Origin: Molanna angustata
Taxonomy: Eukaryota > Arthropoda > Insecta > Trichoptera > Molannidae
Assembly (NCBI GenBank): GCA_963576475.1
Contig: OY754972.1
Location: 11,553,062-11,617,061, forward strand
Length of the DNA stretch: 64,000 bases
Reading direction: 5' to 3'
Part shown: piece by piece, positions 54,467 through 64,000 of the stretch
How positions within the stretch are numbered: position 1 is the first letter of the stretch
Layout of the letters: every line of letters starts with the position of its first letter
Notes under the pieces: model-generated
What the model was told of the DNA's origin: nothing
Database searches by the model: none
The model's input: the letters and a program-made list of their open reading frames with translations, nothing else
Program-made: the position numbers and the translations under genes

Positions 54467-54890
54467 ACATTCACATTCACACATTCTGATATATTCACCG
54501 CTAGTAATAACGCATACAAAAATTCTCTCTATAAGTGCATAGCATGAACTCATAATATGTTGATTTTTTTTTTTTTTAGTTATTTGTGTTTTTTTAATAT
54601 TATCTTTTGTATACTTTTATTTACATTTTGAGTTGTTGTTTGTAACAAAAATATAACAATTTAACAGTCACAATCCTTTTCCCATCCTTTTTTTTCTCTT
54701 CCCTTCCTTTCCCGTCACAGGCAAACATACATCTTAGTTATATTTAAATTAATGATGCTTAAAATGTTTCATATTTAATATCTGTGGACATATGTAATTG
54801 GTCTGTTTGTTTTTATTTTATAGTGTATTATTCCATTTTAGTATTTTAAGACTGTATTTGTCCCTAAATAAATAAATAAATGCGCGTTGT
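54467..54890 (+). mobile_element. LINE 3' UTR with poly-A-like tail
   Basis: Shares the 43905-44060 block, then TTTTCCCATCC and TTCCTTTCCCGTCACAGGCA (compare 44945-44985), and ends CCCTAAATAAATAAATAAAT at about 54875. It belongs to the family of 44590-44998. Confidence 0.6.
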
Positions 54891-55045
54891 CTATTCTCCA
54901 GTTCTCCTAAGAGCGACCAACTAAGAACCGTTTTTAGACCCCTTTTGCGCAGGTACCGTCCACCGCAATAAACGGTCGACTAATGACAGGTATAAGTTAA
55001 ATAAGTCGACATCCCCAGTGAAGTTATTAACAGTGTATTAGCAAC

Positions 55046-55105
55046 ATGGAAAATATTACCCCCAGTTCGCCACATTCGCCAGTTAAGAGAAATAAAAATG
55101 GACAG
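55046..55105 (+). CDS. Candidate first coding exon (20 codons)
   Basis: MENITPSSPHSPVKRNKNGQ begins in good insect start context (GCAACATGG) and ends exactly at GTAAAA. It is followed by a 52-nt sequence ending in TTTTTTTTTTGCTTTCAG (55106-55157), a textbook short intron. After the acceptor only IIFE-stop follows. So this is either a 24-codon spliced peptide, a start exon whose true acceptor is further downstream, or the 5' end of an internally deleted transposon. I do not recognise the family with certainty; Ser/Pro-rich basic N-termini of this kind are seen in transposase-like insect proteins. Confidence 0.35.
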
Positions 55106-55109
55106 GTAA

Positions 55110-55890
55110 AATGTTCAAATTTATTTATTTATTTTTGTATTTTTTTTTTGCTTTCAGATAATATTTGAATAACATTAAAAATAAATCAAGTTGTTTTCTT
55201 TGTTTCTTGTCATTATTTACTTACACATAATAATTTTATGACATTCAAAATAAATTCAATTACTTTCCTTATTTATGTCATTATTTGTTTTTATAAAGGT
55301 ACCTACCTAATGTTTATATAAATTATAATGAAATCAAGTTTTTTTTGTACTATTCACCCTGCAAAGAGTGCTTTGTGCCAATTTAATACTGTTTATAAGG
55401 AAAGTTATTGTCTTTATCTTTATTGAAATCAGGTTATTGTCTTTATTGTTTAAAAATAATAATATTTCACAATATTGAATAGAGATGGTTGTAAAGCGGG
55501 GATAAGTACGCCTAATGGGCGGTAACATGCGCAAATGCCTGGTCATTCTTAGGATAAATAGAGAGAAGGGGGGCTGAGGAGAAACATAGGACGTTGCAAT
55601 TTTACAATCCATGTTTCATCCATGTCCAATATTGACGAGTTCATTTATTTTTTTTTGTTTGCGCAAGACAACATGTATGTACAGTACATATATAATATTT
55701 GCAGTGCAGAAACGTGTTGGCAAACAGCCAGAGGACCTGCCCATTGTACGAGTCTAAATAAAAGAACGGATTTTATTGACATGTTAATTTACAACAGGTC
55801 GTCTATTCATTGATGTACATCAAACCTAGATTCGAATTGTGACTCCATACCATGATGTATATTTTTGTATTGATAACAAACAACAATCCT
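55110..55890. other. AT-rich sequence downstream of the candidate exon
   Basis: Repeated short phrases (TTTTCTTTGTTTCTTGTCAT, ATTATGACATTCAAAATAAAT) hint at old local duplication at 55185-55285. No second exon could be supported. Confidence 0.35.
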
Positions 55891-55892
55891 AC

Positions 55893-56121
55893 AGTATGAT
55901 GTAACCAGCGACAGGTATGCTGGTGTCTATTGCTTTATAAAAGGAAGCAGGACACGAACGTGTATTCTAACAAACCAGCCTCGTCTCAAATAGAAAACAA
56001 AATATAGAATTGGTGGTGAACCTCACTGCTGAACTATTTCCTCTCGTATTACCCGGCTCTTATAGCACACCCGAAAACGATAATAATTTAAAATAGTGGA
56101 AACACTATTCTAAGATTACAC
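55893..56121 (+). repeat. Repeat family D
   Basis: GTAACCAGCGACAGGTATGC, AAAAGGAAGCAGGACACG, GGTGGTGAACCTCACTGCTG, CGTATTACCCGGCTCTTATA, CACCCGAAAACGATAA and CACTATTCTAAG. The best-preserved continuous copy. Confidence 0.7.
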
Positions 56122-56124
56122 TAC

Positions 56125-56500
56125 ACTAACCGCCCAATTAACATGGGTTCTCCTTAACGCAATAATCATGAATTTTGATTCATACTCATATTGAAAATAA
56201 CTGTCTTAAAAAAATCAACAAAGAGATGTCTGAAATATTATGTAAAACCGAGTAAGATTGAAACAATATGTACCGGTGCAAAGTAGATGACTTCTATTTA
56301 AATCTTTGACAAGTCAACATAGAAACACAATCATTATCTTATTTATAATTTGCAGAAAAAAAACACAACAATTATTTTAATTATAACAAGCGATTTAAAA
56401 ACAGCCTCATACTTGGCTCTAATCAACGAACAGAAAAAAAATATTATTAATTTAAAGCAAGTAGATATTTGTCATTAATTATTTTAATGAGCTATATCTT
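56125..56500. other. AT-rich sequence
   Basis: Nothing recognised. Confidence 0.4.
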
Positions 56501-56506
56501 TTTAAT

Positions 56507-56692
56507 GAGAAAGATGTGCAATATAATTTAAATATAAGGGGATTTACCGAGAAAGATGTATAATTTAATTTAAATACAAGGGGATTTACAGAGAAAGATG
56601 TATAATTTAATTTAAATACAAGGGGATTTACCGAGAAAGATGTATAATTTAATTTAAATATAACGGGATGTACTGAGAAATATATAAAATGT
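56507..56692. repeat. Tandem array, ~42-bp unit
   Basis: About four and a half units of GAGAAAGATGTATAATTTAA, TTTAAATACAAGGGGATTTA CC. Inner units differ by one or two bases; the outer ones are more diverged. Confidence 0.88.
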
Positions 56693-56849
56693 TTTTTTTA
56701 GATATTATTTAATTGAGGCTTAATCAATTGATACGTTTGTTTCTTTGTGTGAACTATTTTTCTTCTATATTTTAATCTGTTTGTAATTATATTTAGTATT
56801 GTAACACATAGATGGCTTATGCTGTATATTGTCTAAATATTAATAGTAA

Positions 56850-57150
56850 AATTCAAATACTGAAACAAACAGCTCGACTATGGAAACACATCCCATCGCA
56901 ACTTCGAGTTTCAATAACACTTACCGCTTTCAAAAGAAATCTGAAGCATCATTTCCTTACACATTACACTTAAATTTATCTATGTATCATATCCTTGTCC
57001 CCTCCTATCTTTTTTATTGTTTGATTTTTTGTTAAATATCTCACCAAATGGATATGGTTGGTTGGAAGATATTGCCATATGGCAATAAGGTCGCCATTGT
57101 GCACTTATCATGTAATGTGCAAAATGATAAAAATAAATTAATACAAGAAG
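56850..57150 (+). pseudogene. LINE C-terminus with shared tail
   Basis: TARLWKHIPSQLRVSITLTA, FKRNLKHHFLTHYT-stop (56870-56972) is the usual LINE closing block (R.W..LP..LR...S...FKR.LK..L). The 3' UTR ends with GGTTGGTTGGAAGATATTGC CATATGGCAATAAGGTCGCC and ATGATAAAAATAAATTAAT. This links the tail shared with SINE-A to a coding LINE. Confidence 0.7.
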
Positions 57151-57640
57151 ATTTACCAATCAAATACAAAACAATAAATATATTTAAAAAAAGGTTAACA
57201 GTTTCACTTATGAAAATTCTATTCTGAGTACGATTGTTTGTGTCTTGGAAGGGGTCATGTCAACTGATTATTAAAGATGTACAGTATAAAGACATTGTTT
57301 TCCAGTTTAAAAAGTTGAAAAGACCCATGAAAGGCGAAACAGTCGATCTAAAAATGTATATATAATTAATCTCGTTACACTATAAATCGCTGTCAGATTC
57401 GCAAAAATCAACAGGTCGTAAAAAACTAATAACGCTTAATGCAGTCATATTGACGTTATATTTATTAATATCTAATTCAATAAATAACAGAATTAAAATT
57501 CATAGGAAGTTAAAATCTCATAAAAAGATATTGCTCATCGTCATATGATCATATTGTGATACAATAACTTTGTTTACACACGTTTCTTGGAAAACAAAGC
57601 AAGTCATTCATTATTATTCACGCAAATTTGAAAAAAAAAA
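57150..57640. other. AT-rich sequence next to the candidate gene, probably intron
   Basis: Lies immediately downstream (minus sense) of the GTGAGTA donor at 57641-57647. No repeat was recognised, consistent with intron or unique flank. Confidence 0.35.
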
Positions 57641-57647
57641 TACTCAC

Positions 57648-57708
57648 CAAATTCTTTTCTACACCTCTGATGGTGGTGATGATTGTGCGATCCAAAAACT
57701 TGACCCAT
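57648..57708 (-). CDS. Candidate first coding exon of a minus-strand gene
   Basis: The minus strand reads MGQVFGSHNHHHHQRCRKEF plus one base, then the strong donor GTGAGTA (57647-57641). The ATG at 57708 sits in AAAATGG context. Met-Gly with a small residue soon after (G-Q-V-F-G-S) fits an N-myristoylation start; a His run follows. The leader of ~305 nt from the predicted start site at 58014 contains several short upstream ORFs (near 57933, 57825 and 57755). I cannot name the protein. The remaining exons must be at lower coordinates or outside the window. This is the only host-gene-like structure with promoter, leader, ATG and donor in order. Confidence 0.5.
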
Positions 57709-57981
57709 TTTAATTATTATATTCTCAAATCACAACACGATCGAAAATAAAATATATTGCATCAATTCCGGTGACAAAACTTCACATTAAAATGAAAAAA
57801 AATCACAACAAAAATCACAATATCACAAAACAAATCAAATCGGACCGGTCCAAATTGACATCGAAGTCGACGATCGGTCTACGTCTAAAAAAAAAACACG
57901 AAAAACTCGATGAAAAATATATTATTTATTTTTTGCATTCACGAATCCTATGGACAAGATACCGTTCGATTTGATCGGGAC

Positions 57982-58016
57982 GCGTCAAGTTCACACGGCT
58001 GCACAGCAGAAACTGA
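57982..58016 (-). promoter_or_regulatory. Inr + DPE core promoter
   Basis: On the minus strand TCAGTT (58016-58011) matches the arthropod initiator TCAGTY, with A+1 at 58014. At exactly +28 to +33 (57987-57982) lies TGACGC, which fits the DPE functional set DSWYVY. No TATA box is visible at -30. A second TCAGTC initiator overlaps 4 bases upstream. Confidence 0.5.
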
Positions 58017-58508
58017 CTGATGTAGGTAGGCACCTCTAAGCGTTAGACAAAAGAGTGCGAAACGATACAACAACAAATCACAACGATAATATTATTATTT
58101 ATATCGAGTCGTTACGACATACTGATAACGAAAGTGTAACGACGACAGCTCAGAGTCGCGGAGTTTCACTATTAGTGAAGTGAAATTGGCATAGGCGGCC
58201 ACCCGAGCCAATGTGCCGATAGCGAGTGATATGCAGTCAATTTACCTACATACTGCATATGTACAATGTAGGCGAGTCTCCTTTGCAATACATAGTGTAT
58301 TTTATATAGGTACTAGTTGCTTGTAACACATGAGATCCAACTGTCGATGGCGATAGTATGCATAATTGAAGAATACGTACCAAACTATAAACACATTGGT
58401 CCGAATGCAGAGTCCTACCTAAATACTAAACACTAACCATGTTTTCATTGCACAGTCGCTCACTTATGTAAGTTAGGAGATCACGTGGCTTCCTAACTGG
58501 AGGACGCT

Positions 58509-58811
58509 ATGAAGTTTTTGTATGAGAATTGCATTGCAGAGACATACATATCAAAATACTTAGCGCATGCGCGTCGGCGTAAACTAACATTAGCGAACTG
58601 TCAAAAAGTAAGGTTGATCGCAAAGAACCTTACGAGTGGTTTAATACTAAAATATGAGATGTTTTCAATGGATGATGTTAGCGACTTCGTCAAATATGTA
58701 TTTGGTAATTTTGTCAAATCAAATACCAAACAGAGTATTCAACGATCTATACGAGATGCCGAAAATTCGCTGGAATTTCATAAAAATCGTAACATCCAGC
58801 TGTTAGTGTGA
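58509..58811 (+). CDS. Unassigned 100-codon open frame
   Basis: MKFLYENCIAETYISKYLAH, ARRRKLTLANCQKVRLIAKN, LTSGLILKYEMFSMDDVSDF, VKYVFGNFVKSNTKQSIQRS, then DAENSLEFHKNRN. Balanced composition, unlike the A/T-driven frames nearby. It is upstream and divergent from the minus-strand promoter at 58014 (about 500 bp). No family recognised. It could be a small host gene, an exon or an old transposon segment. It runs straight into an RTE tail. Confidence 0.35.
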   Translation: MKFLYENCIAETYISKYLAHARRRKLTLANCQKVRLIAKNLTSGLILKYEMFSMDDVSDFVKYVFGNFVKSNTKQSIQRSIRDAENSLEFHKNRNIQLLV

Positions 58812-58834
58812 GCTTGGTTACACGTGTTTGTGTT

Positions 58835-59035
58835 ATTCTTCTTCTTCTTCTGCTTGTTCTAGTACTGGGTACTGTTTATTCTCGGATTCACTCCTGGGAC
58901 GCGGATGTCCAGCTGTCCTTCCATCTCTTTGGCGGTCGTCCAGGGGGTCTGCTGGTTGACGGTATCTTGTTTGCCGCTATTTTCACCACTCTCACTGAAT
59001 CCGCTCATTCGACGTGATCTCTCCAGTAACGTATT
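58835..59035 (-). pseudogene. RTE-type LINE 3' end
   Basis: The minus strand reads RPPGRPPKRWKDSWTSASQE then a stop, with a (GAA)n tail (TTCTTCTTCTTCT at 58836). This is the family whose 3' end recurs in the Helitron-like tandem array at 20.6-21.4 kb and at 28.7-28.9 kb. Confidence 0.7.
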
Positions 59036-59039
59036 ATGA

Positions 59040-59905
59040 CAAAAAAACATTTTAAATGTCAGTCTAATCGCATAGAAAACTATCTATCCTTTTACTTCGT
59101 ACACAATAATGTGAAATGCTACGCCATCAACCTTAAATTTGTCGTAGTATTTAGTATTTAGTTAGTGATGTCTCTGCAACGCAATTGCTTACTTAAGAAT
59201 AATAAATACTTCAGTGAGGTTAAGAGTTAGTATTTAGGTACCTAGGACTGTGCGTTCGGATCTTAAACACAAATTAATAAATATTTTAAGAAAATTTGTT
59301 TTCTATATATGCCAGGATAGGATAGAATGGAGGTCAGTCTATTTTTCTTACCCAGAATATCAATGTTTGTAGATTAAGTAGGTAAGTATCAAACTATTAT
59401 TGAGCGAGATATTGTGTAGTGTTCAATGCCTTACAAGTTGTATGAGACGATGTGGTCACTAAATTCAATTTTTATCCAAATTGTTACAAAAGTTTGAGAA
59501 AATTCTTAGAATTGGCGATTGATGAGGAAAACCTAATACCTACCGTAAATATTCTGTAAAGGTCGGTTGAAAGACATTAAAGTGAAAGGTTAACATTATA
59601 TTTTTCAACAACTAATATACCTACACCTAAATTATAAAATATGATTATGATTCCACTTGCAAAATCTTTTTTTTTTGTCAAAGACACACGAATGTTGAAA
59701 CAATTTTTAAGTATTTTCACTATTCCATAACAAAATTTATAATCGCCATTCTCCACAGTTTCTATTTTTTTGGAAAATGACAGTCGGAATTTGTATACTA
59801 AATCTAATGAACATAACAGGAATTTTTGTTTTGCATGCACGCGCTGAGTGTTTTCAGTTTTAAAAGACGTGATTTAAATAAATTATAAATTTTATTTTAC
59901 ATTAC
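59040..59905. other. AT-rich intergenic sequence
   Basis: Nothing recognised. Confidence 0.4.
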
Positions 59906-59909
59906 CTAC

Positions 59910-60092
59910 TTCTCAAATTTTAATTTAACACGCACCCAAAAAAAAGTTGCCACATTCTGGAAGGTTACGATATTAATCGTCTCACAGATCCAGACTGAAA
60001 ACACGATTAAAAACTGGGTCTTCACCGGGAATCAAACCCGGGACTTTTGGATCAGCAGTCAGATATCCAACCAACTGAGCCAATGAGGCCAA
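59910..60092 (-). mobile_element. SINE-B, nearly full length
   Basis: AACACGCACCCAAAAAAAAG, TTGCCACATTCTGG, then CACCGGGAATCAAACCCGGG (box B), TCAGATATCCAACCAACTGA GCC (box A) and GAGGCCAA. The last ~15 bases of the 3' end are missing. Confidence 0.88.
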
Positions 60093-60279
60093 TAATGTAA
60101 ACAAACCAATTCCTCAATAGATGGCGTTCCAAAAAAAAAAAACTTCGTCACATCATAGATGGCGATGACGTTTAAGCTTGTTCTCAAGTGAAATAATTTT
60201 GATGTATAACATGTAGTAGGTACTTTGAAAAAAAAATGGCTTGATAAGGAACGCAACAAAAATGCATATTTCGTGATTT

Positions 60280-60480
60280 TTTGCGCAAGCGCATAAAGTG
60301 ATCACGTTAACCAGCCGATGATAGGTCGTAAGCCAAGAAGTTGCTTTGATTTCCTGGTAATATACCAACTTCGTCACTATTCAGATGTTCAAAATGTCAT
60401 AAAAATATATGATTGACTCCCGACTGGGAAAAAAATCAAATGTTTGCGTATATGAAACTTTAAAAATATTAAATTTAGTA
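60280..60480. mobile_element. Half copy of the large palindromic element
   Basis: TGCGCAAGCGCATAAAGTGA, TCACGTTAACCAGCCGATGA and AGGTCGTAAGCC match the right arm at 45167-45240. The match resumes through CCAACTTCGTC and TTGACTCCCGACTGGGAAAA to about 60440. Only one arm is present. Confidence 0.8.
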
Positions 60481-60998
60481 AATAAATTCATAATATTTCA
60501 TATATGCCTACAAAATAACCCGAAACCAGACACATTAATAAACCGCAGTAAAAAATGTGTAACAACGCATGAATCGGCCGTAACCGTCCGATATATTGGT
60601 AAAATAACATCATATATTATATCATCCGACAATGTCAGATAAAACACAGTAACATTCAATATCAGGCAAATCGGCAAATTGTTGATATGAACATTAAAAG
60701 AGCGTACACGTGTCTTTATGAAAGTAAATATCGCTGTCAGATGATAACAACAACTAGTCTAATCCGGCAATAAATTATATTAAAAGACAGTATTAGCAGA
60801 TATCCGCCGATAAGATCGGACTAGCCAAACGATGCCGCAATTTGATGATATAATCGACAGAACTTTTCAATGGATAAGAAAATTTTAAATAACTATGTGA
60901 AGTCGGCTCGACTGTATACAATATGGCCTGCGTTAGTATTGAAAAAACTAAGCGGAAACTGCAATGGATAGTATGTAGGTATTATCGTACTCAGTTTA

Positions 60999-61376
60999 AG
61001 CAGTTTTCGGCCGATAAGGGCAAACTCAGCGGATACTTAATGGTGCAATCGGCGTATTGAAATTTGTCAACTAAAAGTTCAGTTGAACAAGTTGAATCCG
61101 GAAGTGGGTGGTATTATCCGTAGAAGGGTAAATAGCTGTCGGTCGATAAGTATGAGCTCAGCGGATCCTGTAATCAATGGTGCAATCGGATATAGCTTAA
61201 TTGACAACCAAAAAGTTCAGTCCATCAAGTCGAATCCAGAATCGGATAAACTATCCGGTGAAGGGTAAATAGTCGGTTGTCGGTAAAAGTACGAACTCAG
61301 CGCATACGAAATTCAATGGTACAATCAGACGCAGTAAAAATTGTCAAACTATAATTTAGGCTCAAATGGATGAATC
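60999..61376. repeat. Satellite-like array, ~137-bp unit
   Basis: Three units, each with CCGATAAG/CGATAAGT.., AACTCAGCGGAT, AATGGTGCAATCGG, AAAAGTTCAGT, GTTGAATCCGGA and AAGGGTAAATAG, diverged by 20-30%. The array continues after the RTE insertion (61776-61830, GGGTAAATAGTCGTCGACCG). Similar decayed phrases occur upstream to about 60770. Confidence 0.75.
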
Positions 61377-61381
61377 CGTAC

Positions 61382-61770
61382 GTAAATACATACATACATA
61401 CCATCACGTCATGTCCTTCACGGGGTAGGCAGAGAGAACCATACGCCACATTTTTTTTATCTTGACACACATTGACACATTCACCGCCTCGTCAACATTC
61501 ATATATTGTCTTATACATTTCCACGCTTCTGTTGTTGTCCACTGTCTGTTGTTCACGCTTCTTACATTTCCATCTTTCAGAATATCGTTTACATAGTTGT
61601 GCCATCCCTTTCTTGGGTGATCCCAACCTCTTATTCCATTCCTGTCCGCCTTGTATATTTTCTTTGACAGGCGATCTTCATTCATTCTTTCCAAATGGCC
61701 AAACTATCTCAATGTCTTACTTTCATTCTATTAATTACATACCTCTTCATCTTAAAATATTTCCTTGTTT
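61382..61770 (-). pseudogene. RTE-M LINE 3' end inserted in the satellite
   Basis: Minus-strand 61694-61404 is a 96-codon open frame: MERMNEDRLSKKIYKADRNG, IRGWDHPRKGWHNYVNDILK, DGNVRSVNNRQ, VDEAVNVSM, MWRMVLSAYPVKDMT-stop. The tail (TATG)n is at 61387-61402. CGTAC flanks both sides (61377-61381 and 61771-61775), a likely target duplication. It is the longest open RTE-M copy here. Confidence 0.88.
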
Positions 61771-61829
61771 CGTACCCTCAGGGTAAATAGTCGTCGACCG
61801 ACTAGAACAAAAAAACCGATCAGTTCAGA

Positions 61830-62515
61830 CATTCGACGAAACGATCGGGTGCAGTGAAAGCATTTGTCGATTGGTAGTTCAGTACACGTGGATACTTGAG
61901 TGTTATCTGTTTGAAATGTGTCGCATCCATAGTAATATAATTCCGTGCACGGCTTTTGTGTCAGCACGGACGGTCTCAAGGTGCAAAAGTTACACGTGCG
62001 CTCAAAATGTCACCCTTTATTATTGTCGCATGAGAAGACTGGTGGCTGGTAGGTAGAGATCATAAAATGGACGTTTGAAACGGCAAGAATAATAGACAAT
62101 TCGCTTTTGAAAGCTGATATTAAATTAAAAATGTCAAAACGGGAACGAAAACAACAAGATGTATATTTTTTTAATTGATTTATTATAAGATTGAAATTTT
62201 AATAGATTGTAAAACTTTGTACAGTGCGGAAAATGGGCAGCAAAACCGTACTGAAAATCAGCTCCCGAGGAGTGTTCCTCCAACTTAATATCCCGAGGAC
62301 TGTTCCTCCCACTTCTTAGCTGAACATGCTCAATTTGATATACCTAAACCCCAATCTTATAGAAGTTGTTTGTATATTTTTGGAAGAATAACTTGAGATA
62401 TCATGTAGGCTGCGCAAAGCGAAAAATTGGGATTTTAGCTTTGTTGATATATGTGCACTACGCCCCCCCCCACTACACGACGAAATTTTCTCGGGTTATT
62501 TGCAGGAAATTATAA
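61830..62515. other. Unassigned sequence
   Basis: Less AT-biased to about 62060 without recognised coding. 62262-62316 has a doubled CCCGAGGA.TGTTCCTCC phrase, each a small hairpin. A C9 run lies near 62464. Confidence 0.4.
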
Positions 62516-62518
62516 AAA

Positions 62519-62960
62519 AAAAAAAATGGGTTGTGGCCAACGCTATACTCCTCACTACTAAGCCACATTTTGCATGGATAATTTTCAGCATTTTGATGAA
62601 ATCAGTTTGTTAAATTATTTTTGATTTGTATATTTTTCGTGAAAACTTGATAATTCTTCAATGCCATTTTAAGAAATTGATGTGTCCTTTTAGCAATTTG
62701 AAAATAATAAAAAAAATGAGATGCACTGATTGGGGCTCAGCGAGTATAGGATATACAAATTTGCAAAATTTGAAAAAAAATCGAATGAGTATGTACTTTC
62801 GTCTACAATCTACATAGAAGAATAAACACGCCGTACATAATAAATAGCACATAGTACACACGGATACATTGTGATGAAACTTTCAGAATATATCTCAGTA
62901 TGATACAATGCAATACAATTTTAAAAAAATAACCTTGAAAATTGCGGTAGTGAGAAGTAA
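62519..62960 (-). mobile_element. GT element, decayed
   Basis: Left TGGGTTGTGGCCAACGCTAT, ACTCCTCACTACTAAG; right ATTGCGGTAGTGAGAAGTAA. The microsatellite has been lost (only ACACACGG remains), and an internal part is deleted. Confidence 0.8.
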
Positions 62961-62964
62961 AAAG

Positions 62965-63635
62965 TGCATTTTCATATCTCTTTCATTTTGTGTGTAACAT
63001 AGTACGAAACATTATAACTACTTTTATCCGTTAAACTAATTATTTTCGCTTATGGGCCTCCATATAATAACAACAGCCGCAAACAAATATTTATAAATGT
63101 AGGAAGTATCATTATTTGATCCAGTGCCTTGAAAATTGTGTCATCTTTTCTCATTATCATAAACAGTTACGTCACACTTGTGGGTACATATGTAGATAGT
63201 ATAGTTACATATATTGATAGCTATGTGAGTTGGTAGATACAATTCCCAAGGCGTTTAGGTAATGCGATGTGATGTAAGAGAAAAACAAAGGAAATAAAAA
63301 TTCATTGAGATTCACAACAATATGTATGCAAATTGTACACGATACCGATAAGTTACCCTTTTCCATTTTATCTTTGCTGTCATAAACTATACATTATGGA
63401 AATTCATTCAAAACAACAAAATGGACTCGCGCGCAACATTAGTATTTATCTATTATGTATGTATGTACATATGGAGGGGTCACAAGGGACACCGAATTAC
63501 ACAATCAAGGTTTGATGTGCCGAGGAATATTAAAAGTTGATTAATCAATTGATAAACGTTTAACTATTTGAATAATAATTACGCGTACATAAATATTGCA
63601 AGAATAGAGTAAGGAATTTCGCAGTCACCTACCCC
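62965..63635. other. AT-rich intergenic sequence
   Basis: Nothing recognised. Confidence 0.4.
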
Positions 63636-63639
63636 ACTC

Positions 63640-64000
63640 CATAGGGAACGTTATAGAAATAAGTAGTTCTGTTCGTCCCAAAAGCAGCTGCTCCTCGGAC
63701 AAAACAAGAAACTACTATCATGCATATTTCATACCACTACCACAAAGAGTCCAACCACAAAAAAACCCTCCCAACAGTGCCACGGTAACACTGGACTGTC
63801 ACAGGGAGCTTTCGCCACGCCTGTAGTACTTTCAGTTCTTCGATTTCCAGTTGCAGCGTCCTCTACACCTGTCTCATCACCATGGTGGGCTACCGCCGAG
63901 TGGGTCGTGCCCACCAATCATGCACGGGGGGCTTCTCATCCCCTTAGTACTCGTATTGGTGATTTACAGGTACCACACCACGTGAACAGTACTTTCAGTT
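63640..64000 (-). other. GC-richer, transposon-like sequence at the window edge
   Basis: Clearly GC-richer than its surroundings and open on the minus strand for 62 codons (63917-63729). AACTGAAAGTACT occurs twice on the minus strand (63988-64000 and about 63828-63840), the second just after CGAAGA, suggesting a ~160-bp repeated unit as in LINE 5' UTRs. I cannot name it and it is cut by the edge. Confidence 0.3.

Overview
This window looks like non-coding, transposon-packed DNA from an insect nuclear genome, most likely a moth or butterfly (Lepidoptera). The order is an inference. It rests on the AT-rich background, the many TAGGTA/TACCTACC insertions, tRNA-derived SINEs, Helitron-like DNA ending in CTAGT, and many dead non-LTR retrotransposon 3' ends of the RTE and CR1/Jockey-like types. 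No operon, rRNA, free-standing tRNA, CRISPR array or viral genome is visible, and there is no complete host gene.

Layout. 0-10 kb: a hAT-like end, four or five RTE remnants on both strands, SINE copies, and a 32-bp array interrupted by an RTE fragment. 10-20 kb: a fold-back repeat, LINE 3' ends, SINE-A/B/C relatives, an RTE tail that ends in a perfect palindrome, and long AT-rich stretches. 20.5-22.8 kb: a Helitron-like element packed with tandem repeats. 24-38 kb: CR1-like LINE 3' halves, several copies of a (TG)n-bearing element ('GT element'), a hAT-type MITE, and one CR1 nested inside a GT element. 38-52 kb: a perfect 4 x 56 bp array, two well-preserved RTE C-termini, SINE pairs, a 310-bp palindrome, a TA-flanked MITE, and a small transposon carrying a MADF-like fragment nested in an older repeat. 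52-64 kb: another CR1, a tiny spliced-looking ORF, the best host-gene candidate, a satellite split by an RTE tail, and a final GT element.

The strongest sign of a host gene is on the minus strand at 57641-58016. An Inr/DPE-type core promoter is followed by a ~305-nt leader, an ATG opening a 20-codon exon with a possible N-myristoylation start, and a strong GTGAGTA splice donor. If this is real, the rest of the gene lies at lower coordinates or beyond the left edge, and most of the window could be its first intron. A second, weaker candidate is a 60-nt plus-strand exon at 55046 followed by a 52-nt intron-like sequence.

The most notable structure is a hairpin shared by the 3' UTRs of at least six CR1-like LINE copies. 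Its stems differ in sequence but pair in the same way, and all keep CTAGT at the same position. Other notable items are the SINE/LINE shared tail, the GT-element family with a motif present three times, and the palindromes.
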